A stretch of 64,000 bases of DNA from Bacillus sp. CECT 9360. GTDB taxonomy: Bacteria; Bacillota; Bacilli; Bacillales; DSM-1321. The position numbers and the translations under genes are program-made. The DNA lies in assembly GCF_918741275.1 (NCBI RefSeq), contig NZ_CAKKNA010000010.1, forward strand, positions 124,001 through 188,000. Reading direction: 5' to 3'. Under the pieces are notes generated by a model that worked only from the letters and a program-made list of their open reading frames with translations, ran no database searches and had not been told where the DNA came from. Shown here one piece after another: positions 46,252-56,330 of this stretch. The stretch's first letter is position 1; the number at the start of each line of letters is the position of its first letter.

Positions 46252-46280
46252 TCGATTACTGATTGGGAGGAGGAAGCAGC

Positions 46281-48683
46281 TTGAGCCAACAGGATTCCAT
46301 GGACTTGTTTTCGGAAGAGAAATCTTTTATGAAGGGCCGGCATTTGGTCACGATTTTTCATAATGAGGAAAATTTGTACTCGGTCGTGCGTATTCGCGTC
46401 GATGAGACCAATATCAAATATGACGAAAAGGAAGCTGTTGTCACAGGCTACTTCCCTCGCATCCATGAAGATGAGACGTATTTTTTTTACGGGCAGCTGA
46501 AGGATCATCCCCGTTTCGGGCTGCAATTCCATGTCGACCACTTCCGTAAGGATATGCCGCAGTCGAAGGACGGGATCGTTGCTTATCTTTCGAGTGAACT
46601 TTTTAAGGGAATCGGTAAGAAAACGGCGGAGGGCATTGTGGCAGCGCTTGGTGAGAATGCGATTTCGAAGATTCTTGAGCAGCCTTCACTTTTGGATAGC
46701 ATCCCGAAGCTTTCACCGGAAAAGGCAAAGAGCTTGTACGACACGCTGATTGAACATCAGGGTCTTGAACAGGCGATGATTGCGCTCAACCAATACGGCT
46801 TTGGGCCTCAGCTGTCGATGAAGATTTATCAGGTTTACAAACAGGATACGATTACGATGATCCAGACGAATCCATATAAATTGGTCGAGGACATTGAAGG
46901 GGTCGGATTTGGCCGCGCCGACGAGCTCGGGTATCAGCTCGGCATAAGCGGAAGCCATCCGGAACGCATCAAGGCCGCATGTCTGTATACATTGGAATCG
47001 CAATGCCTTCAAGAGGGGAATGTTTTTCTTGAGGCCGCTCAGCTTTTGGATAGTGTAAAAAAACTGCTTGAAGAGAATAAGCGCGACAGCATTGAATTTA
47101 GCGAGGTTTCCGAGGAAGTCATCAAGCTTGGCGAAGAAGGAAAAATCATCGTTGAAGAAAAAAGAATGTACCTGCCTTCGCTTTATTTTTCTGAAAAAGG
47201 GATCGTCACCAATATCAATCGGATTCTCTCCCAAACAGAGTACGAAGATCAATTTCCTGAATCGGAGTTTTTGCTGGCCTTAGGCGAGCTGGAAGAGCGG
47301 CTTGATGTCGAATACGCCCCTGCCCAAAAGGAAGCGATACAGACCGCCCTCGGGTCGCCGATGCTGATCCTGACCGGAGGACCGGGCACCGGGAAAACGA
47401 CGGTCATTAAGGGGATCGTAGAGTTATACAGTGAGTTGCATGGCGTGTCGATGGATATTAACGACTATAAAAATGAGGATGATCCGTTCCCGTTTATTTT
47501 AGCAGCACCTACCGGGCGTGCGGCGAAGCGGATGACTGAATCGACGGGATTGCCCGCGGTCACGATTCACCGGCTGCTTGGCTGGAATGGAAGCGGAGGA
47601 TTCTCGCATGATGAGGACAATCCGATCAACGGCCGAATCGTCATCATTGATGAGGTTTCGATGGTGGATACGTGGCTGGCGCACCAATTGTTCAAGGCAC
47701 TTCCTGAACATGTTCAGGTTATTTTGGTCGGGGATGAGGATCAGCTTCCATCGGTCGGTCCGGGACAGGTGTTAAAGGATTTGCTTGCTTCCGGAAGTAT
47801 ACCTTCTGTTGCCCTTGAGCAAATTTATCGGCAGGCGAAAGGTTCGTCGATTATCGAATTGGCGCACGAAATCAAACGGGGCACTCTGCCGCAAGACATT
47901 GGAAAACAACAGGCAGATCGTTCTCTTATTAAGTGTAATACGGCTCAAATTGCCGAGGTTATTGAAAAGGTTGTCTTGAATGCCCGCACTAAAGGGTTTA
48001 CCGCCAGGGATATCCAGGTGCTGGCACCGATGTACAAAGGGCCGGCGGGCATTGATAATTTGAATAGAATGCTGCAAGAAGTATTCAACAGCAACAGCGA
48101 TAATAAAAAACGGGAAATCAAATTTGGTGATCTTGCGTATCGGACTGGCGATAAAGTCCTCCAATTGGTTAATCAGCCGGAAAGCGGCGTATTCAATGGC
48201 GATATTGGGGAAATTGTCTCGATTTTATTCGCGAAGGAAAATACCGATAATGTCGACAAACTGATCATTTCGTTTGAGGGGATCGAAGTCACATACACAA
48301 GGCAGGATCTGTCGCAGATCACACATGCGTATTGCACGTCCATCCATAAAGCCCAGGGAAGCGAGTTTCCGATCGTCATCCTCCCGATTGTTAAGAGCTA
48401 TTACCGAATGCTGCGCAGAAATTTGATTTATACGGCGATAACGCGTAGTAAGGAATTTTTAATTTTATGCGGTGAGGAAGATGCGCTCCGGCTCGGGGTG
48501 GAGAGGAATAATGAGCAGATACGAAAGACGACGCTTTTGGAAAAGCTGAAAGAGACACCTATTGATGCGGATGCAACGCCTATGGAGATCCCTAAAGAGG
48601 ATTATGTAGGGAAGGTGCTAAATACTGACCCGATGATTGGGATGGAAAATATAACGCCTTATGATTTTATGGAACAAAAATAA
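46281..48683 (+). CDS. recD2: ATP-dependent DNA helicase RecD2
   Basis: 800 residues. N-terminal OB-like region and helix-hairpin-helix repeats (IGKKTAEGIVAAL), then superfamily 1 helicase motifs: Walker A TGGPGTGKTTVIKG, APTGRAAKRM, motif II IIDEVSMVDTWL, and the final AYCTSIHKAQGSEFP and YTAITRSKEFL. RecD2 works without RecBC in replication-fork maintenance and mismatch repair. TTG at 46281 is preferred because GGAGGAGG lies just upstream. Confidence 0.94.
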   Translation: MSQQDSMDLFSEEKSFMKGRHLVTIFHNEENLYSVVRIRVDETNIKYDEKEAVVTGYFPRIHEDETYFFYGQLKDHPRFGLQFHVDHFRKDMPQSKDGIVAYLSSELFKGIGKKTAEGIVAALGENAISKILEQPSLLDSIPKLSPEKAKSLYDTLIEHQGLEQAMIALNQYGFGPQLSMKIYQVYKQDTITMIQTNPYKLVEDIEGVGFGRADELGYQLGISGSHPERIKAACLYTLESQCLQEGNVFLEAAQLLDSVKKLLEENKRDSIEFSEVSEEVIKLGEEGKIIVEEKRMYLPSLYFSEKGIVTNINRILSQTEYEDQFPESEFLLALGELEERLDVEYAPAQKEAIQTALGSPMLILTGGPGTGKTTVIKGIVELYSELHGVSMDINDYKNEDDPFPFILAAPTGRAAKRMTESTGLPAVTIHRLLGWNGSGGFSHDEDNPINGRIVIIDEVSMVDTWLAHQLFKALPEHVQVILVGDEDQLPSVGPGQVLKDLLASGSIPSVALEQIYRQAKGSSIIELAHEIKRGTLPQDIGKQQADRSLIKCNTAQIAEVIEKVVLNARTKGFTARDIQVLAPMYKGPAGIDNLNRMLQEVFNSNSDNKKREIKFGDLAYRTGDKVLQLVNQPESGVFNGDIGEIVSILFAKENTDNVDKLIISFEGIEVTYTRQDLSQITHAYCTSIHKAQGSEFPIVILPIVKSYYRMLRRNLIYTAITRSKEFLILCGEEDALRLGVERNNEQIRKTTLLEKLKETPIDADATPMEIPKEDYVGKVLNTDPMIGMENITPYDFMEQK

Positions 48684-48718
48684 ATCCCCTGCAATAATTA
48701 TAGATGCAGGGGATTTTG
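48683..48718. terminator. recD2 terminator, probably bidirectional
   Basis: AATCCCCTGCA (48683-48693) with TGCAGGGGATT (48705-48715) and TTTT; A-rich on the other side. Confidence 0.8.
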
Positions 48719-48722
48719 CATT

Positions 48723-48897
48723 TTATTTAAATTGTTGGGATTGGACTGCACTCTGTACTTGACTAACTGCTGTTTGAGCCGATGAGATTTCATTGGCGCC
48801 ATAGTTGGATCTGAAGAAGACTTTTCAGTAAAGTCTGGGTAAGAGTCACATTCGCTTTCGCCTGAGTTAACTGGTTTATATCGATTTGTTGTGCCAT
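48723..48897 (-). pseudogene. Small gene with an apparent frameshift
   Basis: From ATG at 48897 (AAGGAGTGAG upstream) the frame reads MAQQIDINQLTQAKANVTLT... and stops after 36 codons. A second frame continues from about 48810 as NYGANEISSAQTAVSQVQSAV... to a TAA at 48723-48725. The compositions match (Gln, Ala, Ser, Val rich, helical), so one protein of about 57 residues split by a one-base shift near 48810-48825 is likely. Family not recognised. Confidence 0.5.
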
Positions 48898-49063
48898 GAG
48901 TATCACTCACTCCTTTTAAAAATGTGAATGACATCTTTTGCTTGACCAAGTCTGGACCTCTTATAATGGAAAAATCTACGGTTTGCTTTGGGAAACCTTT
49001 CCCCTTATGAATGCCAATTAAATAACTGATACTAAAAATGTTGGGAAAGGCGGGAAGTCTCCT

Positions 49064-49531
49064 TTGCGAACATTTTCTTTGTTAAAAGGATTGCGGGTGT
49101 ATACCCGGCATGGCGAAACAATCGGGCATGTTACGGATATTTGTATTTCCGATTCCGGAAAGGTCGCTGGAATCATCGTTCATCGAAAGGCATTTTTAAA
49201 AAGAACGGTTTATCTTTCATTGAGTGATGTGGCTTCGTTCGGTTCGGCGGGAATCGTCCTGTCCACAGATGAACTCTCTACAAAGTCGCCGGCTGGGTCT
49301 CATTTATTCAATACAGATGCAATCGTTGGAAAAATGCTTCTGACCGAGTCCGGCGAAGAGCTGGGCCTGCTGCATGATGTATATTTCCTGGAAAAAATGG
49401 GCACGATTGTAGCATATGAAACGACGGATGGATTTTTCTCTGAAATAACGGAGGGCAAGCGAGTGGTGGAATCAAATAGGCCGCCGGAGCTTGGAAACGA
49501 TACCATCGTGATTTCTGTTTATGATCAGTGA
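49064..49531 (+). CDS. yrrD: PRC-barrel domain protein YrrD
   Basis: 155 residues with two PRC-barrel repeats (RTFSLLKGLRVYTRHGETIGHVTDICI and GKMLLTESGEELGLLHDVYFLE). The fold binds RNA-processing or photosynthetic partners elsewhere; the Bacillus role is unknown. TTG start. A promoter with TATAAT at 48962-48967 lies upstream. Position after recD2 matches B. subtilis yrrD. Confidence 0.85.
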   Translation: MRTFSLLKGLRVYTRHGETIGHVTDICISDSGKVAGIIVHRKAFLKRTVYLSLSDVASFGSAGIVLSTDELSTKSPAGSHLFNTDAIVGKMLLTESGEELGLLHDVYFLEKMGTIVAYETTDGFFSEITEGKRVVESNRPPELGNDTIVISVYDQ

Positions 49532-49542
49532 GGTGCCTTGTA

Positions 49543-49737
49543 ATGGAAATAATATGTCCGAATTGCAGCAGTAAGGATATTGGAAAAATCGGCGTAAATC
49601 AATTTTACTGCTGGAACTGTTTTATTGAATTGTCACTTTCGGACGGAGTGATTCATACGCATCAGGTCGAAGAGGATGGAAGTTTAAGCTCCTTGGATGA
49701 TTTGTTCGACGAAAGCGACCGCCGCTTTACTATGTGA
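49543..49737 (+). CDS. Small zinc-ribbon protein
   Basis: 64 residues. Two CxxC pairs (CPNCSS and CWNC) form a zinc ribbon, followed by an acidic tail (DDLFDESDRR). ATG at 49543 with GAGGTG; overlaps no other gene and lies 12 bases after yrrD. Similar small proteins occur at this site in relatives. Function unknown. Confidence 0.75.
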   Translation: MEIICPNCSSKDIGKIGVNQFYCWNCFIELSLSDGVIHTHQVEEDGSLSSLDDLFDESDRRFTM

Positions 49738-49751
49738 AAACTATGAGAACG

Positions 49752-49781
49752 AAACTCTGTCATTTTGGCAGGGTTTTTTTG
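49752..49781 (+). terminator. Rho-independent terminator
   Basis: AAACTCTG (49752-49759) with CAGGGTTT (49769-49776), one G-U, then T-run. Confidence 0.8.
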
Positions 49782-49792
49782 TATTAGGTTTT

Positions 49793-49918
49793 GTAGAGCG
49801 GGCCTCTGGTTTTGTAGCGAAAAAGACTGCTTATGTAGCGAGTTTTTTGATTAGGTAGCTGGAATCCGAGGTTTTGTAGCTGGAATCATTGGTTTCCAAT
49901 TTAGTAGCGAACTCCACA
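49793..49918. repeat. Array F: about six 20-21-bp units
   Basis: GTAGC(G/T) words at 49793 (GTAGA variant), 49814, 49835, 49855, 49876 and 49914, i.e. steps of 21, 21, 20, 21 and one double step. Sits directly after a terminator and before yrrI. Confidence 0.8.
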
Positions 49919-49970
49919 TTTTTGCATGAAATCTCCGCCACCCACGAACAATAAAAGTGGAGGCGATTCA

Positions 49971-51047
49971 ATGGATATCCGTGTGAAATGGTTTTATCGA
50001 CTGGGATTTTTGCTGTTGTTATTTATCGTCCTTTACATATTCATGAAATTACAGCCGATCTGGCTACCAATCGTCCAAATCCTTTTTACCGTTTTGCTCC
50101 CTTTTATTATTGCGGCCTTTATTAGCTATCTACTGCATCCTGTCGTTGAAATCCTTCATGAAAAAGGGTTGCATCGCGGCTTGTCGATTGTGACCATTTA
50201 TCTGCTTTTCTTTGGCGGGATTGGTTACGGTATTTATAAAGGGATACCGGCAATCGTCTCGCAGATCCGGGAGCTTTCGGAAAGCGCTCCGGCTGTTGCT
50301 GAGCAGTACCGTTACTGGATCACGGACTTTGAAAAAAGAACCTCCAACTGGCCATTCGGGGTTCATGAAAGGCTGGAAGATGGGATTACCATGATGGAAA
50401 ACCGTCTTGAACAGCTTATGACGGTCATTATGGAATACTTGATGAAAACTTTTGATTTTATTATCTTGATTGCTTTAATTCCATTTTTGGCGTTTTACAT
50501 TTTAAAAGATTTTGATTCCATTAAGAAGATGGTCTGGTATTTGACGCCTAAGCGATGGCGCAAGCAGGGCATTGCGTTTTTGAATGATATTGACGCGTCG
50601 CTTGGCAGTTATATCCGGGGACAGATTCTAGTCTGTGCGGTGATCGGTACGATTTCCGCGCTGCTGTTTTGGATGGTCGGAATGGACTATCCTTTAGTGT
50701 TAGGCCTCATCATTGGTATCACTAATGTGATTCCCTATTTCGGGCCAATCATTGGAGCCGTGCCCGCGGTGATTATTGCCGCTTCGATTTCCGTGAAGAT
50801 GGTCCTTATCATAGTGGGCATTGTGTTCTTGCTGCAGTTTTTGGAGGGGAATATCCTGTCGCCGTTAATCGTTGGCAAAAGCCTGCATATGCATCCATTG
50901 TTCATCATTCTTGCGCTATTGGCCGGCGGAGAGGTCGGCGGCATTATGGGGTTGATCCTCGCGGTACCGGTCCTTGCGGTGATTAAGGTATGCATCCTCC
51001 ATGCCCGGAATCATTTTACGAGGAAGAAAGAAGCGGTTGTGCGGTGA
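49971..51047 (+). CDS. yrrI: AI-2E/PerM family membrane protein (YrrI)
   Basis: 358 residues, about eight membrane helices. DIDASLGSYIRGQILVCAVIG, GITNVIPYFGPIIGA and FLEGNILSPLIVGKSLHMHPL are family signatures. The family includes exporters of autoinducer-2 and Na+/H+ antiporters; substrate unknown. ATG at 49971 with TGGAGGCG; position before alaS matches yrrI. Confidence 0.9.
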   Translation: MDIRVKWFYRLGFLLLLFIVLYIFMKLQPIWLPIVQILFTVLLPFIIAAFISYLLHPVVEILHEKGLHRGLSIVTIYLLFFGGIGYGIYKGIPAIVSQIRELSESAPAVAEQYRYWITDFEKRTSNWPFGVHERLEDGITMMENRLEQLMTVIMEYLMKTFDFIILIALIPFLAFYILKDFDSIKKMVWYLTPKRWRKQGIAFLNDIDASLGSYIRGQILVCAVIGTISALLFWMVGMDYPLVLGLIIGITNVIPYFGPIIGAVPAVIIAASISVKMVLIIVGIVFLLQFLEGNILSPLIVGKSLHMHPLFIILALLAGGEVGGIMGLILAVPVLAVIKVCILHARNHFTRKKEAVVR

Positions 51048-51100
51048 TTAGGGAATTTGGACAATTGAGAGGAAATTCGGATAATCGAGACGACTCACAA

Positions 51101-51400
51101 ATTTGTAAATTCGGATTTTCGCTCGTAAATTTCGATCATCGCTCGCAAATTCGGATAAGCGCTCGTAAATTCAGATAAACGAGCACAAATCCAAATAATC
51201 GAGCAGAAATTCGGATTAACGAGCACAAATTAAATTAATCGCTCACAAATCCAAATAATCGAGCAGAAATTCGGATTAACGAGCACAAATTAAATTAATC
51301 GCTCGCAAATCCAAATAATCGAGCAGAAATTCGGATTAACGAGCACAAATTAAATTAATCGCTCGCAAATCCAAATAATCGAGCACAAATCAAACTGCCA
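51101..51400. repeat. Array D: 15 units of 20 bp with a 60-bp higher-order repeat
   Basis: Same word family as array C (GCTCGYAAAT, GAGCACAAAT, GAGCAGAAAT). From 51181 three units form a 60-bp block repeated three times with one to two differences. No indels. Degenerate units extend back to about 51060. It ends about 70 bp before the alaS promoter. Confidence 0.95.
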
Positions 51401-51472
51401 AGCACATATACTTGGATCGGGCATGTAATCCGAGGCCCATAATACAGTGCACTACCGCTTTTCCTCAAAACA

Positions 51473-51501
51473 TTGACAAACAAATCACTTGTGAATATAA
51501 T
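51473..51501 (+). promoter_or_regulatory. alaS promoter
   Basis: Perfect consensus TTGACA (51473-51478), 17-bp spacer, TATAAT (51496-51501). Confidence 0.9.
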
Positions 51502-51507
51502 CCATTA

Positions 51508-51760
51508 CATAAGAATAATTGAAATCGTTGAAGGATCAAGTATGCTGAAGACCGTCTGAGTGTCTCCGCACGGAAGAGAGGAATTTCCCTGGCTGAAAGA
51601 AATTCCAGATGAGGAACAGCAGAAAGCTAATCCGGAGTGTAGCTAATACCTATCGTTAGCCGCGTTAAGGCTGAATGAAGGTGATGAGTGCTCTTTGTGC
51701 ATTCATAATCAGGGTGGTACCGCGAGTTAACTCTCGTCCCTGTCAGGGGATGAGGGTTTT
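51508..51760 (+). ncRNA. T-box riboswitch (alanine)
   Basis: Canonical T-box AGGGTGGTACCGCG at 51711-51724 pairs with uncharged tRNA acceptor ends. Upstream is a long stem I beginning near GATCAAGTA (51533), with GCT candidates for the alanine specifier (for instance 51626-51628). A terminator stem (51729-51742 with 51745-51758, T-run) competes with the antiterminator. Controls alaS by tRNA-Ala charging. Confidence 0.9.
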
Positions 51761-51793
51761 ACATAAGGCTACGTCTCTGTCTTTGCCTTAAAA

Positions 51794-51822
51794 GGCTCGT
51801 CAATCGACGAGTTTTCTTTATG
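51794..51822 (+). repeat. 29-nt hairpin element, copy 1 (before alaS)
   Basis: CTCGTC-AATC-GACGAG hairpin followed by TTTTCTTTATG. Identical over 29 nt to 57880-57908. Its terminal ATG is in frame with alaS, 39 bases before the true start. Confidence 0.8.
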
Positions 51823-51858
51823 TCCAAAAAACGTAATCAACCGAAGGAGGAAATAGAT

Positions 51859-54495
51859 ATGAAAAAGTTAACCGGCGCCCAAATCCGCCAAATGTTTTTA
51901 GATTTCTTTCAGGAAAAAGGGCATAATATTGAACCGAGTGCACCGTTAGTGCCGCACGATGATCCATCGTTACTATGGATTAATTCAGGGGTGGCGACTT
52001 TAAAGAAATATTTTGACGGTCGCGTCATCCCGGAAAATCCGCGGATTACGAATGCTCAGAAGTCGATCCGCACGAATGATATTGAAAATGTCGGAAAAAC
52101 CGCCCGCCATCATACTTTCTTTGAAATGCTCGGCAACTTTTCAATCGGCGAATACTTTAAAGAAGAAGCGATTACATGGGCGTGGGAATTTTTGACCGAT
52201 GAAAAATGGATCGGTTTTGAAAAAGAAAAGCTTTCCGTAACGATTCATCCAGAAGATGACGAGGCGTTTGAGCTATGGAATAAGAAAATCGGAATTCCCA
52301 CGGAGCGCATTATTCGACTCAAAGAAAACTTTTGGGATATCGGTGAAGGACCAAGCGGACCGAATACGGAAATATTTTACGATCGCGGACCGTCCTACGG
52401 CGATGACCCTAAAGATCCGGAACTGTTTCCGGGTGGGGAAAACGAACGCTACTTAGAGGTTTGGAACCTTGTGTTCTCTCAATTTAATCATAATCCGGAC
52501 GGTTCTTATACCCCACTTCCGAAGAAGAATATTGATACGGGAATGGGCCTTGAGCGGATGGCTTCTATCGTGCAGGAGGTTCCGACTAATTTTGATACCG
52601 ATTTATTTATGCCAATCATTCATGCTACAGAAGGAATTTCCGGTGTAAAATACCGCACGGATGATGAAAAAGATGTGGCTTTCAAAGTGATTGCCGACCA
52701 CATCCGTACCGTAGCGTTTGCTGTTGGTGATGGCGCCCTTCCTTCCAATGAAGGTCGTGGCTATGTGTTGCGCCGTCTGTTGCGCCGCGCTGTTCGTTAT
52801 GCAAAGCAAATTAATATCAACCGTCCGTTCATGTTTGAGCTGGTGCCGGTTGTCGGCGAAATCATGCATGATTTTTATCCCGAAGTCCAAAATAAAGCAG
52901 AATTCATTGCGAAAGTTATCAAAAATGAAGAAGAGCGCTTCCATGAAACACTGCATGACGGACTTGCAATTCTTTCGGATGTGATGAAGAAAGAAAAACA
53001 AAAAGGCAGCAGCGTCATCCAGGGTGCGGACGTATTCCGTTTGTATGATACGTATGGTTTCCCAGTTGAGCTTACCGAAGAATATGCCGAAGAAGAAAAC
53101 ATGACGATCGACCATGCAGGCTTTGAAAACGAAATGGATTCACAACGCGTGCGCGCCCGTTCAGCAAGACAAGATGTGGATTCCATGCAAATCCAGGGCG
53201 GCGTTCTCGGAGACATTAAAGTAGAAAGTAAATTTACCGGTTATGATCAGTTAGAAGCGGAAAGCCATGTAGCCGCGATCGTAATAAATGGAGAACAAGT
53301 TGATGAAGCGCGCGACGGTGATGAAGTACAAGTGATTCTTAGCGAAACACCGTTTTACGCAGAAAGCGGCGGACAGATTGCCGATAAAGGAGCAATCGTC
53401 AGCGAAGATGTGAAAGCGGTCGTTTTGGATGTGCAAAAGGCGCCGAATGGACAAAACCTGCATCGCGTTGTGATCGAATCAGGGACGCTGAAACAGGGTG
53501 CTTCGGTTATTTCGGAAGTGGATGTAGAAAATCGCAGTTATATCATTAAAAACCATACGGCAACACATTTACTGCATCAAGCGTTAAAGGATGTACTTGG
53601 CGGACATGTCAATCAAGCCGGGTCCCTTGTTGAACCGGATCGCCTCCGCTTTGACTTTTCACATTTCGGACAAGTTACGCCGGAAGAATTGGATAGGATT
53701 GAACAAATCGTCAATGAAAAGATTTGGCAAAGCTTGGACGTGAATATCGATTACAAAAATATCGATGAAGCGAAAGCGATGGGCGCAATGGCTTTGTTCG
53801 GCGAAAAGTACGGTAATATCGTGCGGGTTGTCCAGGTTGGAGACTACAGCCTTGAGCTTTGCGGCGGATGCCATGTGCCGAATACGGCTGTCATCGGGCT
53901 TTTCAAAATTGTCTCTGAAGGCGGTATTGGGGCTGGAACACGACGTATTGAAGCAGTTACAGGGTCAGCGGCGTATCAAGCAATGAGCGAGCAGATTTCT
54001 ATTTTGAAGGAAGCGGCTTCGAAAGTGAAAGCCAATCCGAAAGATCTGCCTGCGAGAATTGATGGCGTGCTTGCTGAAATGAAGGAGCTTCAAAAAGAAA
54101 ACGAGAGCCTTTCCGCAAAACTCGGCAACATTGAAGCATCTAATCTTGTTTCGAAAGTCAGAGAGGTTAATGGAGTTAATGTATTAACCGCAAAAGTACA
54201 GGGTGTCGATATGAACAACTTGCGGACGATGGCGGATGATTTGAAACAGAAGCTCGACTCTGTCATCATAGTGTTAGGTTCTGCACAGGGCGACAAAGTC
54301 AACCTGATTGCTGGCGTAACAAAAGATTATATCGACAAAGGATTCCATGCCGGTAAATTAATCAAAGAAGTCGCAACACGCTGTGGCGGCGGCGGCGGCG
54401 GGCGTCCTGATATGGCCCAGGCCGGTGGAAAGGATCCCGAAAAATTGGATTCCGCGTTGAATTTTGTGGAAGAATGGGTCAAATCGATTTCATAA
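51859..54495 (+). CDS. alaS: Alanyl-tRNA synthetase
   Basis: 878 residues, full length. Class II core ([47 protein letters not shown]), editing domain with [11 protein letters not shown] and CGGCHVP, then C-Ala domain ending in [20 protein letters not shown] at 51859 follows GAAGGAGG; the ATG at 51820 belongs to the leader hairpin. Charges tRNA-Ala; controlled by the upstream T-box. Confidence 0.97.
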   Translation: MKKLTGAQIRQMFLDFFQEKGHNIEPSAPLVPHDDPSLLWINSGVATLKKYFDGRVIPENPRITNAQKSIRTNDIENVGKTARHHTFFEMLGNFSIGEYFKEEAITWAWEFLTDEKWIGFEKEKLSVTIHPEDDEAFELWNKKIGIPTERIIRLKENFWDIGEGPSGPNTEIFYDRGPSYGDDPKDPELFPGGENERYLEVWNLVFSQFNHNPDGSYTPLPKKNIDTGMGLERMASIVQEVPTNFDTDLFMPIIHATEGISGVKYRTDDEKDVAFKVIADHIRTVAFAVGDGALPSNEGRGYVLRRLLRRAVRYAKQININRPFMFELVPVVGEIMHDFYPEVQNKAEFIAKVIKNEEERFHETLHDGLAILSDVMKKEKQKGSSVIQGADVFRLYDTYGFPVELTEEYAEEENMTIDHAGFENEMDSQRVRARSARQDVDSMQIQGGVLGDIKVESKFTGYDQLEAESHVAAIVINGEQVDEARDGDEVQVILSETPFYAESGGQIADKGAIVSEDVKAVVLDVQKAPNGQNLHRVVIESGTLKQGASVISEVDVENRSYIIKNHTATHLLHQALKDVLGGHVNQAGSLVEPDRLRFDFSHFGQVTPEELDRIEQIVNEKIWQSLDVNIDYKNIDEAKAMGAMALFGEKYGNIVRVVQVGDYSLELCGGCHVPNTAVIGLFKIVSEGGIGAGTRRIEAVTGSAAYQAMSEQISILKEAASKVKANPKDLPARIDGVLAEMKELQKENESLSAKLGNIEASNLVSKVREVNGVNVLTAKVQGVDMNNLRTMADDLKQKLDSVIIVLGSAQGDKVNLIAGVTKDYIDKGFHAGKLIKEVATRCGGGGGGRPDMAQAGGKDPEKLDSALNFVEEWVKSIS

Positions 54496-54579
54496 TCAAC
54501 AGAAAGTGTTGTACAATAAAGGAAATCTTAGTAATTAACGGGTGTTAATTACTGCTAACGCGAATTGAGGTGCAGAAAA

Positions 54580-54849
54580 TTGAGTTCCTTTGATAAGACG
54601 ATGAAATTTAATTTCCCTGAAGAACCGTTTGAAAAAGATGTACAAGAGGTGCTTCTTCAAGTGTATGAGGCTCTCCAGGAAAAAGGATATAACCCGATCA
54701 ACCAAATTGTCGGTTATTTGCTCTCCGGTGATCCAGCGTATATCCCCCGTCATCAGGATGCCAGAAATGTTATCCGTAAGCTTGAGCGGGATGAAATTAT
54801 TGAGGAATTAGTCAAATCATATTTAAAGCACCAACGCGAGGAGCGTTAA
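54580..54849 (+). CDS. yrzL: IreB family regulator (YrzL)
   Basis: 89 residues from TTG at 54580. [42 protein letters not shown] is the UPF0297/IreB signature. In enterococci IreB is a substrate of the IreK kinase in cephalosporin resistance. Start of the conserved yrzL-yrrK-yrzB trio; overlaps yrrK by one base. Confidence 0.95.
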   Translation: MSSFDKTMKFNFPEEPFEKDVQEVLLQVYEALQEKGYNPINQIVGYLLSGDPAYIPRHQDARNVIRKLERDEIIEELVKSYLKHQREER

Positions 54850-55271
54850 TGCGGACAATGGGCTTGGACCTTGGTTCAAAAACGATTGGAGTGGCGGTAA
54901 GCGACGCCTTTGGATGGACGGCACAGGGTTTGGAAACAATTAAAATTAACGAAGAACAAAAGGATTTTGGCTTGAAACGTCTTAAGGAAATCATCAGTGA
55001 ACATGAGGTATCCAAGATTGTCCTCGGCTTTCCGAAAAATATGAATGGAACGATCGGACCAAGAGCTGAAGCAAGCGAGGCTTTCGCCAAGGTTCTGGAA
55101 GAAAAATTCCGGTTGCCTGTTCAACTTTGGGATGAACGACTGACCACAATGGCCGCTGAGCGTGTTTTGCTGGAAGCAGACATGAGCCGAAGCAAGCGCA
55201 AAAAGGTCATTGATAAGATGGCCGCTGTCATGATTTTACAAGGATATTTAGATAGCCAATCAAAACTCTAA
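54849..55271 (+). CDS. yrrK: YqgF/RuvX family nuclease (YrrK)
   Basis: 140 residues, RNase H-like fold. [34 protein letters not shown] and [15 protein letters not shown] carry the conserved acidic residues. The family acts in pre-16S rRNA end processing and is annotated as a Holliday-junction resolvase. Confidence 0.95.
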   Translation: MRTMGLDLGSKTIGVAVSDAFGWTAQGLETIKINEEQKDFGLKRLKEIISEHEVSKIVLGFPKNMNGTIGPRAEASEAFAKVLEEKFRLPVQLWDERLTTMAAERVLLEADMSRSKRKKVIDKMAAVMILQGYLDSQSKL

Positions 55272-55283
55272 TGAGGTGACAAA

Positions 55284-55571
55284 ATGGAACATGGAGAAAA
55301 CAAGAATATTACTATTGTAGATGATAACGGAAACGAACAGCTTTGCGAGGTATTGTTCACATTCGATTCAGACGAATTCAAGAAATCATATGTGCTCTAC
55401 TACCCAATCTCATCAGATGATGACGAAGAAGAAATTGAAATTCATGCATCTTCCTTCACTCCAGACGAAAAGAATCAAGATGGCGAACTGCAGCCGATTG
55501 AAACAGAAGAAGAATGGGATATGATCGAAGAAATGCTCAACACATTCCTTGAAGAAGAGGAAGAGGAATAA
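55284..55571 (+). CDS. yrzB: DUF1292 protein YrzB
   Basis: 95 residues, highly acidic ([21 protein letters not shown]). [34 protein letters not shown] is the DUF1292 core. Function unknown but almost always follows yrrK in Bacillales. ATG after GAGGTG. Confidence 0.92.
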   Translation: MEHGENKNITIVDDNGNEQLCEVLFTFDSDEFKKSYVLYYPISSDDDEEEIEIHASSFTPDEKNQDGELQPIETEEEWDMIEEMLNTFLEEEEEE

Positions 55572-55596
55572 CCCCCGGCTTGCCGGGGTTTTTTTC
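55570..55596 (+). terminator. Terminator after yrzB
   Basis: AACCCCCGGC (55570-55579) with GCCGGGGTT (55582-55590), loop TT, then T-run. Confidence 0.9.
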
Positions 55597-55655
55597 TGAG
55601 TTAAAACAATGAACATTCGAGTTGGGTAAGGACAACTGAACAAGTTGGGATTCCG

Positions 55656-56290
55656 GCAATGAAAAAGGGCCCGGCAACAAAACGGAAATTTCAGCAACAA
55701 AAAAGGGGCCAGGCAACAAAAACAAAATTTCGGCAACGAAAATTGGGCCCGGCAACAAAAACAAAATTTGCGCAACAAAACAGAAATTTCGGCAACGAAA
55801 ATTGGGCCTGGCAACAAAAACAGAATTTCGGCAACAAAAATTGGGCCCGGCAACAAAAACAGAATTTCGGCAACAAAAACAAAATTTTGGCAACAAAACC
55901 ATTCAAACCGGCAACAAACCTGGTCAAACTGGCAACAAAATCGGAATTTCGGCAACGAAAATTGGGCCCGGCAACAAAAACAAAATTTGCGCAACAAAAC
56001 CATTCAAACCGGCAACAAACCTGGTCAAACTGGCAACAAAATCGGAATTTCGGCAACAAAAATTGGGCCCGGCAACAAAAACAAAATTTTGGCAACAAAA
56101 CCATTCAAACCGGCAACAAACCTAGTCAAACTGGCAACAAAAACAGAATTTCGGCAACAAAAATTGGGCCCGGCAACAAAAACAAAATTTGCGCAACAAA
56201 ACCATTCAAACCGGCAACAAACCTGGTCAAACTGGCAACAAAAATAAAATTTCGGCAACGAAAATTAGTCCCAGCACAAACCAAAATCAA
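55656..56290. repeat. Array E: about 32 units of 19-21 bp with a 101-bp higher-order repeat
   Basis: GGCAAC-A-rich words at 55656, 55674, 55694, 55713, 55733, 55752, 55772, 55792, 55811, 55831 and on. A five-unit block (marker ATTCAAACC) recurs at 55901, 56002, 56103 and 56204, exactly 101 bp apart. Frames open on both strands are repeat artefacts without ribosome sites. Lies between yrzB and mltG. Confidence 0.95.
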
Positions 56291-56330
56291 CCCCGCCAAC
56301 AAAACAACAATCCCCGATAAAATTCCCGAA

